From Paracoccaceae bacterium Fryx2 (GTDB lineage: Bacteria > Pseudomonadota > Alphaproteobacteria > Rhodobacterales > Rhodobacteraceae): 64,000 nucleotides of DNA. A model generated the notes under the pieces. That model worked only from the letters and a program-made list of their open reading frames with translations. It had not been told where the DNA came from and made no database searches. Shown here one piece after another: positions 37,434 through 51,043 of the stretch (position 1 is its first letter; every line of letters starts with the position of its first letter). The stretch spans positions 2,881,501 through 2,945,500 of the forward strand of contig JAVSGI010000005.1 in the NCBI GenBank assembly GCA_032334235.1, given 5' to 3'. A program made the translations under genes and the position numbers.

Positions 37434-38873
37434 TTAGGTGGGAAAGTCGGCAATTCCGATCCTGTCGGTGCCGCTTTGGGTTTCAGGGGACAGGATCGCC
37501 AGTTTCACAAGCGGCCCCAGGACGACAAGTGTCGCAAAGAGCAACACGATTTCGAAATTATACACGACTGTGTAGCCGATGGCGGGGGTTGCAAATGTCG
37601 CACCCGCCCCGCCGGCCTCCGCCCAATGGCCCACCAGATCGCGCAGGCCGCCGCCGACGAAGACCGAAAGCCCGGCCGCCGTGGCTTGCGCTGCTCCCCA
37701 GGCCCCCAGCGCCAGCCCGCGCCCGGCCTTGCCTTGGGCGGGCATCGTCATGGCCGCCGTCAGCGTGCCCACGGCGAACAGCCCGCCACCCAGCCCGATG
37801 CAGAACGCGCCGATGTAGAACAGCATGGCCGAATCGACCGGAGCCGCGAACAGCACCGCGGTGAAGGCCGCAATGCCGATCAGAACGCCGCGCCCGACCA
37901 TTCTGTAAGGGTCCAGCCCCCTTGCAAGCCAGCGGGCCGACAGCCCGAAGCCCAGCAGGGCCCCGATCGCGGTCATCGCGGTCAGCAATGTGGTGGCCGA
38001 CACGGACAGGCCGAGGATCTCGCCGCCATATGGTTCAAGCAGCACATCCTGCATGTTGAACCCGAACGACCCGATCGCCACCACCGCCAGCAGCCGCCCC
38101 GCCGTGCCCCCGGTCATCAGGTCGGCCCACGCTTCGCGGAATTTCGGACGGGGCTCGGCGCGTTCGGCATCGCTCATCGGGCGCAGTTTTTCCTGCTTCC
38201 AGAGGGCGACGATGTTCAGCAACAGCGTTACTATGCCACAGCCCTGCACCACCCGGATCAGCCGGATATCCGAGAAATCGCGCAGCAGCCAGCCGACGAT
38301 CACAGCCGAAACGGCCATGCCCAGCAGATACATCACGTAAAGCAGCGCCACGACCCGGGGCCGCGTCTCGTCGCTGGCGCGGTCGGACGCCAGCGCCAGG
38401 CCGGCGGTCTGCGTCATGTGCATCCCGAGCCCGGTCATCAGGAAAGCAAGCGCCGCAAGAACCTCGCCCGCCCAGGTCGGCCCCAGCACCTGGTCGCCGC
38501 CCAGCACGATCAGCGCGAACGGCATGATCGCCAGCCCGCCCATCTGCCACAGCGAGCCGAACCAGAGGTACGGCACCCGCTTCCAGCCCAGCGCCGACCT
38601 GTGCGTGTCGGACCGGAACCCCAGCAGCGCGCGGAATGGGGCCACCAGCACCGGAAGCGCGATCATGGCCGCCACCACCGTGGCCGAAACCGACAGCTCG
38701 ACAATCATCACCCGGTTCAGCGTGCCCAGCAGGAGCACCATCGCCATGCCGACCGACACCTGGAACAGCGACAGGCGCAGAAGCTGCCCCATCGGAAGCC
38801 CTTCGGACGCCGCATCCGCGAAAGGCAGCGACCCCATCGTCAGCCGTTTGAGCGATGCCTTCCCCAGGATCAT
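37434..38873 (-). CDS. lhaA: LhaA, LH1 assembly protein (PucC/BCD family)
   Basis: Major-facilitator-like protein of 479 residues and 12 helices needed for LH1 assembly, probably by delivering bacteriochlorophyll to nascent antenna. Family motifs: LLGTLNRVMIVELSVSATVV, FRALLGFRSDTHRSALGWKR, FNMQDVLLEPYGGEILGLS and GAWGAAQATAAG. The ATG at 38873 overlaps the bchM stop (ATGA); the frame extending to 39188 is a bchM shadow. A second PucC-family gene lies at 54.4 kb. Confidence 0.93.
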   Translation of the reverse strand: MILGKASLKRLTMGSLPFADAASEGLPMGQLLRLSLFQVSVGMAMVLLLGTLNRVMIVELSVSATVVAAMIALPVLVAPFRALLGFRSDTHRSALGWKRVPYLWFGSLWQMGGLAIMPFALIVLGGDQVLGPTWAGEVLAALAFLMTGLGMHMTQTAGLALASDRASDETRPRVVALLYVMYLLGMAVSAVIVGWLLRDFSDIRLIRVVQGCGIVTLLLNIVALWKQEKLRPMSDAERAEPRPKFREAWADLMTGGTAGRLLAVVAIGSFGFNMQDVLLEPYGGEILGLSVSATTLLTAMTAIGALLGFGLSARWLARGLDPYRMVGRGVLIGIAAFTAVLFAAPVDSAMLFYIGAFCIGLGGGLFAVGTLTAAMTMPAQGKAGRGLALGAWGAAQATAAGLSVFVGGGLRDLVGHWAEAGGAGATFATPAIGYTVVYNFEIVLLFATLVVLGPLVKLAILSPETQSGTDRIGIADFPT

Positions 38874-39538
38874 GGGCGATACTCCAGGCATTCCGAAATG
38901 TAGAAACCCCGCGACACGCGCTCGACCTGTTGCAGGTTGCCACCAGTCGCGGCGGCCAGCGGCTCGAACGCATGAGGGATCATGATCGGCGAGCGGTCGG
39001 ACCGGGGGAACAGCTTGCCCATGGTCCAGAACGCCATCAGGAACGGGGTCTTGGGCGCCACGGTGAACACCACCGCCTCCGCCGTGCGCCCGCCCAGCCG
39101 CTCCAGTGCTCGGCCGATGTCGGGCGCGGTGTAGTAGATCAGGCTGTCCATCGCCAGAACGAAGTCGAACGCCCCGTGACTGTCGCACAGCATGTCGCCC
39201 GCGGCAAACCGCACCTGTGGCGCATGATGCGCGGGCAGGCGCGACTGCGCGATGTCGATCAGTGCGGGCGAGATGTCAACGGCCGTCACGTCTGCGCCGC
39301 GTGCCGCAAGCTCCATCGTCATCTGCCCGGCGCCGCAACCCGCATCCAGCACCCGCGCACCCTTGAGGTCGGCGGGCAGGCGCGACAGCATCACGTCGCG
39401 CATCCGGTCACGCCCTTCGCGCACCGTCTGCCGGATGCGCGAAACCGGCGCATCCGAAGTCAACCGCTCCCACGTCCGGGTCGCGGTCCGGTCGAAATAG
39501 TCCTCGACGCGGGCGATGGTGTCGGAATAGTCGGCCAT
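38870..39538 (-). CDS. bchM: Mg-protoporphyrin IX O-methyltransferase
   Basis: SAM-dependent enzyme of 222 residues that methylates the ring C propionate. Starts MADYSDTIARVEDYFDRTA; SAM motif ARVLDAGCGAGQMTMELA near residue 62; AVDISPALIDIA; FDFVLAMDSLIYY. ATG 39538 is two bases after the bchL stop; the upstream 26 codons of the open frame belong to bchL DNA and are not conserved. Confidence 0.95.
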   Translation of the reverse strand: MADYSDTIARVEDYFDRTATRTWERLTSDAPVSRIRQTVREGRDRMRDVMLSRLPADLKGARVLDAGCGAGQMTMELAARGADVTAVDISPALIDIAQSRLPAHHAPQVRFAAGDMLCDSHGAFDFVLAMDSLIYYTAPDIGRALERLGGRTAEAVVFTVAPKTPFLMAFWTMGKLFPRSDRSPIMIPHAFEPLAAATGGNLQQVERVSRGFYISECLEYRP

Positions 39539-39540
39539 GA

Positions 39541-40521
<981 letters not shown>

Positions 40522-40525
<4 letters not shown>

Positions 40526-43500
40526 TCGGCCGCGATCCCTTCCAGTCGGTCTTCCAGTTCGTCGGCGGCCCCTTGCAGGGCGGCCAGCGTTGCGGCGTCG
40601 GGCTGCCAGTAGTTGCGTTCGCTGGCTTCCAGCAGGCGGCCCGCCATCCTGGCGCTGGCTTCGGGGTTGAGGTCGGCCAGACGCTTGCGCATCGCCTCGT
40701 CCAGCACGAAGGTTTCGGACAGGCGCTGGTAGACCCACGGATCGACCGCCTGCGTCGTGGCAGACCAGCCGAGCGTGTTGGTCACCTGGGCCTCGATCTG
40801 GCGTACGCCTTCCGAGCCGTGGTTCAGCAGCCCCTCGTAGTATTTCGGGTTCAGCGCGCGGGTGCGCGATTCGAGCGCGATCTGGTCGCGCAGCGTGCGG
40901 ACCTTGCCCGCGCCGCGCGTCTGGTCGCCGATGTAGACCGGCGTATCGGTGCCGCCGCGCGCCCGCTTCACCGCCCGTGCAATCCCGCCCAGCGTGTCGA
41001 AGTAGTGGTCGACCGAGGTCACGCCCAGTTCCACCGATTCGAGGTTCTGATAGGCCAGATCGACGTTCTTCAGCGTTTTCTGCAGCAGTGCCGCGTTCTG
41101 CACCGGCTTGCCGTTGCGCCCGTAGGCAAACGACTTGCGGGCCTCGTAGGCGTCGGCCAGTTCATCCTCTTGCCCGAAGGCCGAGCTGTCGACCAGCTGG
41201 TTGACGTTGGACCCGTAGGCGCCTTCGGCGTTCGAGAACACGCGCAGCGACGCCACCTCCATGTCCACGCCCATCTGGTCGGCATAGGCAAGGGCATGGG
41301 CGCGGATGAAGTTCTGCTCGGGCGCCTCGTCGGCGGTTGCGGCTTTCCAGGCGGCTTCGGCCAGCATCCGGGTCTGCAGCGGCAGCAGGTCGCGGAAGAT
41401 GCCCGACAGCGTCATCACCACGTCGATGCGCGGGCGGCCAAGCTCGGCCAGCGGAATGAGGTCGGCGCCGCACAGGCGGCCGTAGCCGTCGAACCGTGGT
41501 TTCGCCCCCATCAGGGCCAGCGCCTGGGCGATCGGGCCGCCGTCAGACTTGATGTTGTCGGACCCCCACAGCACCAGCGCCACCGAGCGCGGCAGCGTCG
41601 GATGCGCCGCCAGCAGCCGCGCCGCCTGCGCCGCCCCGTCGCGCAGGGCGAATTCGGTCGGCATCCGGAACGGATCGAAGGCATGAATGTTGCGGCCGGT
41701 CGGCATGATTTCCGGCGCGCGGATCAGGTCGCCACCGGGCACCGGCGAGATGAAATGCCCGCCCAGCGCCCGCATCAGCGCGGGCAACTCGTGGTCCTGC
41801 GACATCATCGCATCGGCGCGGCGGGCCTCTTCGCCGCTGATGCCCATCAGGTCGATCATCTCGGCCCGGGCGGCGGCGGACATCGGGCGGCCGACGACAT
41901 GCAGCCCGTCGGGAATCAGCGAACCCTCGGCTTCCAGCAGCTTGAGCCAGAGGGTTTCGGGGGCGTTGCCGCCCATGTCGACCGTGGCTGCCTGTTCCGC
42001 GATCAACGCTTCCAGCTCGCCGCGCTCGGGGGCGTCTGCGGCAATCGCGCGCCAGCGGGTCAGGCTGTCCTTCAGTTCCAGCAGACCCTTGTAAAGCCCG
42101 GCCGATGCCAGCGGCGGCGTCAGGTGGGTGATCGTCACCGCATTCGAGCGGCGCTTGGCCAGCGTCGCCTCGGACGGGTTGTTGGCGGCATAGAGGTAGA
42201 CGTTGGGCAAAGACCCGATCAGCCGGTCCGGCCAGCATTTGCCCGAAACCCCCGCCTGTTTGCCCGGCATGAATTCCAGCGCGCCGTGCATCCCGAAATG
42301 CAGCAGCACATCGGCGCGGAAGTCGTTGCGCAGCCAGGTGTAGAAAGTCGAGAACGCATGAGTCGGGGCAAAGCCGCGTTCGAACAGTAGGCGCATCGGG
42401 TCGCCTTCATAGCCGAACACCGGCTGGACGCCGACAAAGACGTTGCCGAAATGCTTGCCCAGCACGAAGACGCCGCGCCCGTCGGTCTGGTGCCGACCGG
42501 GGGCGGGGCCCCAGGCCGCCTCGACCTCGGCCAGCCAGGGCGTGTTGGCCACGATCGTGTCGGCAGGGACATTGGCTGCGACAGCCGCGCGCTGGCCGTA
42601 GGTTCCGGTCAGCACGGCGGCGCGCAATTCCTCGACCGTTGCAGGCGGGGTCAGCGTGTAGCCCTCGGCCGCCATGGCGTGCAGCGTGTTGAACAGGCTT
42701 TCGAAAACCGAAAGATAGGCGGCCGTGCCGACCGAACCCGCATTTGGCGGGAAACCGAACAGCACGATGCCGACGCGCCGTTCCGACACCTTGCTGCGGC
42801 GCAGGGCGGCCAGCCGGACCACCTTGTCGGCCAGCGAGTTGACTCGCTCGCGACAGGCCGACATCGCCTTGGCCTCGGCACCTGGGCGGCAGCCATGGGT
42901 GCAACCGTCGCAACCGGCCAGGCCGTGGCGGCCGGCAAACACCGTGGGGTTGGTGGCGCCGTCAATTTCGGGCAGCGCGATCAGCATTGTCGTTTCGACC
43001 GGCCCAAGCCCACCCGCCGAACTGGACCATTGGCCCAGCGTCTGGAATTCCAGCGGATGTGCCGTGACATAGGGCACATCGAGCGACGACAGTGCCTCGA
43101 CCGCTGCCGGGCTGTCGTTGTAGGCCGGGCCGCCGACCAGGCTGAAGCCGGTCAGCGAGATCAGCGTATCCACGGCGCTGCCGCTGGCGGTGCGGAAATA
43201 GGCATCCATCGCCGGTCGGCCGTCGAGCCCGCCGGCAAAGGCCGGCACAACGGCGAGCCCCTTGGCCTCCAGCGCCTCGATCACCGCGTCGTAATGCGCG
43301 CAGTCGGACGCGAGGATGTAGGACCGCAGCAACAACAGACCCACCGTGCCGCGGGCCCCTTCGGGGCGGGGCAGATCGGCGGCGCGCGTCGTGATGCGGT
43401 TGGCGAGACGGGGGTGATAAAGCCCGACCTCGGGATAGTCGATCGGTGCCTTGGCCTGGGTGCCGGCCCAGTCCTTGCGGGTGGAGTAGCGCGAGATCAG

Positions 43501-44076
43501 GAAGCGGATCATCTGCTCGATGTTGTCGTCGGACCCGCCCAGCCAATATTGCATCGACAGGAACCAGGCCCGCAGATCCTGCGCCTTGCCGGGGATGAAC
43601 CGCAGGATCTTGGGCAGGCGCCGCAAGAGCGACATCTGCTTTTCGCCGGACCCGGACGAGGGGCCCTTGGACGAGCCGCGCAGCTTCTTGAGCAACGCCA
43701 CCGCGCCGGACGCGGGCTTGGACATGTCGAGGTCGCCCATCTTCGTCAGGTTGACGATCTGGGCATCGGCGATCACGCCGACGAAGGCATCGGCGCGCGC
43801 CCGTGCGGCCTTGAGGTTGGGCAGGATGGCGGTGATGTGTTCTTCGATGAAGATCAGGTTGGCAACGACGATGTCGGCATTGTCGACGGCAAGGCGCGCG
43901 CGCGCCAGGGCTTCGGGGTTTTCGGCCCATTCGGCGGCGGCGTGGACGGTGACCGAAAGGCCGGGGAAGTCGCGCGCCAGACGGGGCGTGATGCGGGCAG
44001 CAGGGCCGGCGGAGTGCGCGTCGAGCGTGACGATCACCACGCTGTAGCCGGAAGTGACGTCTCGTTCAGCGCGCAT
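40522..44076 (-). CDS. bchH: Mg chelatase subunit H
   Basis: Large porphyrin-binding subunit (1184 residues) of the Mg chelatase BchHID, inserting Mg2+ into protoporphyrin IX. CobN/BchH family signatures along the chain include [16 protein letters not shown], the insertion after [44 protein letters not shown] and [19 protein letters not shown]. Start ATG 44076 inside the bchB end (11-base overlap); the upward extension to 44139 is shadow. Confidence 0.97.
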
Positions 44077-45672
44077 AATGTGCCTTCGCCTCGTAGAGGG
44101 TTTCGACGCTGATCCGGTCAAGACCCTTTTCAGCAGCAAATCTTTCGGTGTTGCGCCGGGCCTTGCCGCGCACGAAGAAGGGTATCTTCTTCAGTTCTTT
44201 TTCGGCGTCGGTCAACCAGATGATGTTGGTCGGATCGACGCTGGCGGTTCCCGCCGCGGGGGCGGGTTCGGCGGCGGCCGGGGGCGCGGGGGCGGCGGCC
44301 TCGGAGGGCATCGAGCCCTCCTCCTCCGCCGCCGCAGGCGCGGCGGTCACGGCCGGGGCCGGATGGTGCTTGCCGCCATGATGCGACGCGCCGGCGGCGT
44401 CGTGAAACTCGAAATCCTCGCGGAACATGGTCAGCAAGTGTTCCTCGAGCCCCATGACCAGCGGATGCACCCAGGTGTCGAAGATCACGTTCGCGCCTTC
44501 GAAGCCCATCTGCGGGCTGTAGCGCGCCGGGAAGTCCTGCACGTGTACCGGGGCCGAGATCACGGCGCAGGGAATGCCGAGGCGCTTGGCGATGTGGCGC
44601 TCCATCTGCGTGCCGAGAATCAGTTCGGGGGCCAGCGCCTCGATGGCGGCCTCGACCTCGAGGTAGTCCTCGGAAATCAGCGCCTCGACCCCGTAGCCCT
44701 TGGCAAAGGCGCGCAGCGGGCGGGCGAATTCGCGGTTGTAGCAGCCCATGCCGACCACCTCGAACCCGATCTCGTCGCGGGCGATGCGGGCGGCGGCCAT
44801 GACATGCGTGGCGTCACCGAACAGGAACACCCGTTTGCCGGTCAGGTATGTGCTGTCGACCGAGGCCGACCACCACGGCTGGCGCAGCCGGGTTTCGTCG
44901 ACGGTGGCCGGTAGCCCCGACAGGGCCGACACTTCCGCCAGGAATTCGCGGGTCGCCGCCACGCCGATCGGCACGGTTTTCGTGAAGGGCTGCCCCAGCG
45001 CCTTTTCGCACCAGCGCGCCGCCGATTCGGCGGTTTCGGGGTAGAGCAGGACGTTGAAATGCGCCGCCCCCAGCCGCTTGATGTCTGTGGGGCTTGACCC
45101 CATCGGCGCCGTGACGTTGACGGCAATGCCCATGCCGGTCAGCAGCGTGACAATCTCGGTCACGTCGTCGCGGTGGCGGAAGCCGAGCGCGGTGGGGCCG
45201 AGGATGTTGCAGCTGACCTGTTCGCTGCGCGGCATCGGCTTGGCCAGCGCGCGCGCAATCTGAAGAAACGTCTCGTCGGCGCCGAAGTTTTCCTTGCGCT
45301 GATAGCTGGGCAGCTCCAGCGGGATGACCGGGCAGGGCAGGCCCATGGAGGCCGCAAGGCCGCCCGGATCGTCCTGGATCAGTTCGGCGGTGCAGGACGC
45401 GCCGACGATGATCGCTTCGGGCTTGAAGCGGTCGTAAGCCTCCTGCACGGCGGTCTTGAACAGCGTCGCAGTGTCGGACCCCAGATCTCGGGCCTGAAAG
45501 GTGGTGTAGCTGACCGGCGGGCGCGCATTGCGCCGTTCGATCATTGTAAAAAGAAGATCGGCATACGTATCACCCTGCGGCGCATGGATGACGTAGTGCA
45601 GGCCCTTCATGCCCGTTGCCACGCGCATCGCGCCGATATGAGGCGGACCTTCGTAGGTCCACAGGGTAAGCT

Positions 45673-45676
<4 letters not shown>
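44066..45676 (-). CDS. bchB: light-independent protochlorophyllide reductase subunit B
   Basis: NifK-like subunit of the dark protochlorophyllide reductase, 536 residues. [20 protein letters not shown] start, [32 protein letters not shown]. After the catalytic core (ends about residue 425 at [14 protein letters not shown]) there is an Ala/Pro/Glu-rich linker of about 55 residues, then the small C-terminal PCP-red domain ([20 protein letters not shown]..). The start at 45676 has GGAGA upstream and overlaps the stop of a 39-codon membrane ORF. Confidence 0.96.
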
Positions 45677-47582
<1,906 letters not shown>

Positions 47583-47616
47583 CTATCGGGCAAGACTACT
47601 GCCTCCGCCGGAAAAG

Positions 47617-47634
47617 TGTCAACTAAAACTTACA
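47617..47634. promoter_or_regulatory. PpsR operator upstream of bchF
   Basis: TGTCAACTAAAACTTACA is a perfect TGT-N12-ACA palindrome 24 bases upstream of the TTG and 57 upstream of the ATG start of bchF, well placed for repression of the bchF operon. Confidence 0.85.
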
Positions 47635-47761
47635 CGGTCCGGGTTGACAGGTGGTGCCGAAACGGCCTTGGGGCAGCCCTGCGCGCAGGGGGCGGCAATC
47701 CGCTATTCGGCATGAAAATCATGGGGTTGAAGTCGGTTTGGCACGGGTGTAAACTTGGGAG

Positions 47762-47779
47762 TGTCAATTTTCTTTGACA
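47762..47779. promoter_or_regulatory. PpsR operator on the aerR side of the bchF-aerR gap
   Basis: TGTCAATTTTCTTTGACA is a perfect TGT-N12-ACA site. It carries a TTGACA that could serve as a -35 element toward aerR. The insertion element begins 31 bases further on, so this control region is now 836 bases further from aerR than before the insertion. The degenerate half-site TGTAAACTTGGG at 47748 may extend it. Confidence 0.85.
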
Positions 47780-47806
47780 TTTTTCCTGCTGTGGAGGACA
47801 GTTTGA

Positions 47807-48650
47807 CTAGGGCGTGTTGACGTTCACCGGAGCCGGATGACGGTTGATGCGAGGGAGATAAATGCGCTGAAACTGGTGTCGGTCTTGCAGCATCTTGTTG
47901 CTATACCCCTATATTCCTTAAGTTTTCCAAAGAAGTTCTCGATCAGGTGACGCCATTTATAGGTGTCGCAATCGAACTCGGCAGGGAAACGGCGGTTGGA
48001 TTTGGGCGGGATAACCGCCTCAATCTTGGCCTCCGCCAGCATCTCGCGCAGCCAGTTCGCGTCGAAAGCACGGTCCGCGAGGAGCTTTCCGCAGGATAGC
48101 CCTTCGATGAGCGCCGCCGTGCCCCGCAGGTCGTGAGCCTGTCCCGGCAGCAACCGGAAGTCGATCAGGTTTCCGAGTGCGTCTGTCAACGCCATGATCT
48201 TGGTAGTTATACCGCCGCGAGAACGCCCAATGGCTTGACTTTGAGTCCCCCTTTTGCGCCCTGACCGTGACGGTGGACTTTGACAATGGTTCCATCAATC
48301 ATGGTGTATTCGAAGTCGCTATCTTCGGCCAACGCCCTGAACATACAGTAGAAAGCGTCTGCTTTCACCCATCTGCGGAACCGCTTGAATACTGAATTCC
48401 ACTTGCCGAAGTCTTCTGGCAGGTCGCGCCAGGGGCTGCCCGTGCGGGCAATCCACAGCACCGCCTCAACGAAAAGACGAGGGTCGGGTCCGGTGCGGCC
48501 GGGGTCGCATGCGCGGCCAAGACAGTGCGGAGCGATGGTTGCCCACTGGGCATCAGTCAGAGTAGTGCGGATCAAGGTTGCCTCCCATGTTGGCAACCTT
48601 GAATCAGTCAGCGGGTGATTTGGGAATCCTCAAACGTCAACAGGCCCTAG
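47807..48650 (-). mobile_element. IS5-family (IS427-like) insertion sequence with CTAG target duplication
   Basis: The element spans 47811-48646 (836 bp). Its ends are imperfect inverted repeats: GGCGTGTTGACGTT on the left and, read inward from the right, GGCCTGTTGACGTT (13 of 14 match). CTAG flanks both sides (47807-47810 and 48647-48650), the four-base target duplication typical of IS5-group elements. It encodes one transposase in two overlapping frames on the minus strand, antisense to aerR. It lies in the 5' region of aerR, between the PpsR site at 47762-47779 and the coding start at 48720. Confidence 0.92.
47824..48596 (-). CDS. IS427-type transposase in two frames (orfA 48207-48596, orfB 47824 to about 48255)
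   Basis: OrfA (about 129 residues) holds the N-terminal IS5 domain, [15 protein letters not shown] and [20 protein letters not shown], and the first catalytic Asp in [15 protein letters not shown]. OrfB continues [20 protein letters not shown], with the second Asp in [13 protein letters not shown] and the Glu in [15 protein letters not shown], so the DDE triad is complete. A -1 slip at the A-AAA-GGG-GG run near 48255 joins the frames, the usual expression mode in this group. OrfA opens with TTG. The element may still be active. Confidence 0.88.
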
Positions 48651-48719
48651 GGGGACTTTCCGGTCGTCATGTCGTGTCCGGATTCCATGTGTCGCTTCCC
48701 TGTCCGCGGAGCCGTCACC

Positions 48720-49511
48720 ATGCAGGATTTACAGAACCGGCTGATCGCGCAGCATGCGGCGGCAGAAGACAAGGGGGTGCTCCACTTCGCCTCCCATGTC
48801 GTGGCATTGCTTGCCGCGCGCAATTCCCAGCCCGAGTCGCTTTTGCGCGAAGACCTGGTGCACCTGCTGGTCAATGCCGTCACCTCCGACAATTCCGACC
48901 GCCTGCGCGACCTGCTGCGCGAACTGAAACGGCAGAAAATCACCGCCGAGGCTTTGGCGGACCGCTATATTCCGGAAGCGGCGCGGGCGATGGGCGCGGC
49001 CTGGTCCGATGATCGTCTGGGCTTTATGGAGGTTTCGATGGGGTCGGCCCGGCTGCAGGGGCTGTTGCGCGAAATCGGGGCGGCCTGGGTCGCCGACCAT
49101 TGCGAGACCGAAGACAATGGTGCATTGCTGCTGATCGTGCCGAAGGCGGAACAGCACACGCTGGGCGCAATGGTGCTGCTGGGGCAATTGCGCCGCATGG
49201 GCGTTTCAGTCTGCATACGATTCGCCCCGACCGAGGAAGAATTGCACAGCCTCCTGCGGCCGGGGCGTTTCAACGGGGTTCTGGTTTCGGTGGCGAGTGC
49301 GGAAAAACTTGATGTTTCCCGGCGGTTGGTAAAGAGCATCCGCAAGACGGGTCCGCAGGGTCTGCCTGTGGTTCTCGGCGGGCCCGTCCTCGAAATCGCC
49401 GGTGAAGCAGAGGCCGCCACGGGCGCCGATCTTGCAACCAACGATCTTGTCGCGGCATTGCAGGCATGTGGCCTGGCGAGCAGTGCCAAAGGTGTGCGCA
49501 AGCGTGCGTAA
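48720..49511 (+). CDS. aerR: AerR/PpaA, cobalamin-binding anti-repressor of PpsR
   Basis: Cytosolic regulator of 263 residues. An N-terminal helical domain (about 1-95) precedes a B12-binding domain with VPKAEQHTLGAMVLLGQL. This is the E/D-x-H-x-x-G cobalamin motif with His146, equal in place to the light-sensing His of R. capsulatus AerR; VVLGGPVLEIAG follows. AerR with B12 antagonises CrtJ/PpsR. I choose ATG 48720 (GGAG eight bases upstream); ATG 48669 is also in frame. The IS element lies just upstream and separates the gene from its likely promoter. Confidence 0.9.
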   Translation: MQDLQNRLIAQHAAAEDKGVLHFASHVVALLAARNSQPESLLREDLVHLLVNAVTSDNSDRLRDLLRELKRQKITAEALADRYIPEAARAMGAAWSDDRLGFMEVSMGSARLQGLLREIGAAWVADHCETEDNGALLLIVPKAEQHTLGAMVLLGQLRRMGVSVCIRFAPTEEELHSLLRPGRFNGVLVSVASAEKLDVSRRLVKSIRKTGPQGLPVVLGGPVLEIAGEAEAATGADLATNDLVAALQACGLASSAKGVRKRA

Positions 49512-49601
49512 AACAGTCGCTGTCCCTGAATTGGGTATGCGGCACGGTAGACGGTCTGATACTTGAAGAGCAATGGTTCAACCTTACTGGACGGCGGTTC
49601 G

Positions 49602-50981
49602 ATGCCCCTGATATCGCCCGATCTCCTGTCCGAGATCATATCGACGGCGTCGGATATTGCTCTGCTGCTGACCGCAGGGGGCATTATCGCATTCGTGCTG
49701 GTCAATCCGCATCACCGGTCTTTCGGCCAGCTTCAGCATTGGGAAGGCCGCCTCGCGCGCGAAGTCCTGACCACCGAAAGCATATCCAAGCTGGAAAACC
49801 GCCTGGTCCAGCTGAATGCCCGGCCCGAAGGGGAATCCCTGTCGGTCGAGCTGAACCATTCCGATCAGAGCGATTGGGAATTCCCGGTGCGCTATTCCAT
49901 GCACCGGCTGAAGCCGGACGGGTCGGTGCTGATGCTTGGCCGCGACCTGCGTCCAATCGCGGAGATGCAACAGAAGCTCGTTTCGGCGCAAATGGCGCTG
50001 GAACGCGACTATGAAGCACATCGTGAAATGGACACCCGCTATCGCGTGCTGATGGAAATGACCCGGGATGCCATCGTCCTCGTGGCGATGAGCACGGGCC
50101 GCATCACGGATCTGAACGCGGCCGCAGCCTTGTTGCTGGGCGGCAGCCGCAGCGACCTGCTGGGTGCCGCCATTGCGCAGGAGTTCGAGGGGCGCAGGCG
50201 CGGCGAGTTTCTTGAGGCGATGTCGAACCTCGCGGTGGCCGATTCCGCCGCCCCGATCGAACTGCAGGCCCGCCGGTCGCAGAACAGGCTGGTGGTGGTG
50301 CCGCTGGTGTTTCGGGCCGCGGGCGAGCGGATGCTGCTGTGCCGGCTGGAAAACCCGGCGCAGGCCCCGGCCAAGCCCGACGAACTGGGCGAAAATCTGA
50401 CCCGGCTGTATCACGAAGGCGTCGATGCCATCGTGTTCACCGACCGCGACGGTTCGATTCGCGGCGCCAACGAGGCGTTCCTGAACCTGACTGATTCGCC
50501 CAACCTTGCCGCCGTCCGGGGCCGCTCGCTGGCCGAGTTCATGGTGCGCGGTGCGATCGACCTCAAGGTGCTGATGGACAATGCCCGCCGCGCAGGCCAG
50601 ATGCGGATGTATTCCACCAAGCTTACCAACGCCTTCGCGGGCCAGATTGCCGCAGAAGTTTCGGCCACCTGGATGAACGACCGGCCCAATCCGGTGCTGG
50701 GTCTGGTGATCCGCGACGCCAGCCGCGCCGAAGCGATGCGCCGCCCCGGCTTCGTCACGACCGAAAGCGGCATGAACAGCGTGATGGAGCTTGTCGGGTC
50801 GTCCACCCTAAAGGACATCGTGGCGGAAACCACGGATGTCGTTGAAAAGATGTGCATCGAGACTGCGGTTGAGCTGACGCGCAACAACCGCGTCGCCGCG
50901 GCCGAGATGCTGGGCCTGTCGCGCCAGTCGCTCTACGTCAAGCTGCGCAAGTACGGCCTGCTCAGCAAGGATGTCGACTAG
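49602..50981 (+). CDS. ppsR: PpsR/CrtJ, redox-responsive transcriptional repressor of photosynthesis genes
   Basis: Repressor of 459 residues that binds TGT-N12-ACA under oxic conditions. N-terminal region, Q-linker and two PAS domains (about 140-250 and 260-380) precede a Fis-type helix-turn-helix, RVAAAEMLGLSRQSLYVKLRK. The two cysteines discussed for redox control are present: Cys247 in MLLCRLEN and Cys418 in EKMCIETAVELT, just before the HTH. ATG 49602 fits family N-termini (SPDLLSEIISTASDIAL); an upstream TTG at 49563 is possible. It lies 90 bases after aerR. Confidence 0.95.
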   Translation: MPLISPDLLSEIISTASDIALLLTAGGIIAFVLVNPHHRSFGQLQHWEGRLAREVLTTESISKLENRLVQLNARPEGESLSVELNHSDQSDWEFPVRYSMHRLKPDGSVLMLGRDLRPIAEMQQKLVSAQMALERDYEAHREMDTRYRVLMEMTRDAIVLVAMSTGRITDLNAAAALLLGGSRSDLLGAAIAQEFEGRRRGEFLEAMSNLAVADSAAPIELQARRSQNRLVVVPLVFRAAGERMLLCRLENPAQAPAKPDELGENLTRLYHEGVDAIVFTDRDGSIRGANEAFLNLTDSPNLAAVRGRSLAEFMVRGAIDLKVLMDNARRAGQMRMYSTKLTNAFAGQIAAEVSATWMNDRPNPVLGLVIRDASRAEAMRRPGFVTTESGMNSVMELVGSSTLKDIVAETTDVVEKMCIETAVELTRNNRVAAAEMLGLSRQSLYVKLRKYGLLSKDVD

Positions 50982-51043
50982 GCGGCCCGGTGGCGGCCGG
51001 GCGCCGACGCCCGATCCCGCTGCACGCGGATTCATTGCGAACT

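Noticed and set aside
47748-47765. Additional PpsR site overlapping the one at 47762
   Set aside because: TGT-N12 is followed by GTC, not ACA; at most a half-site.
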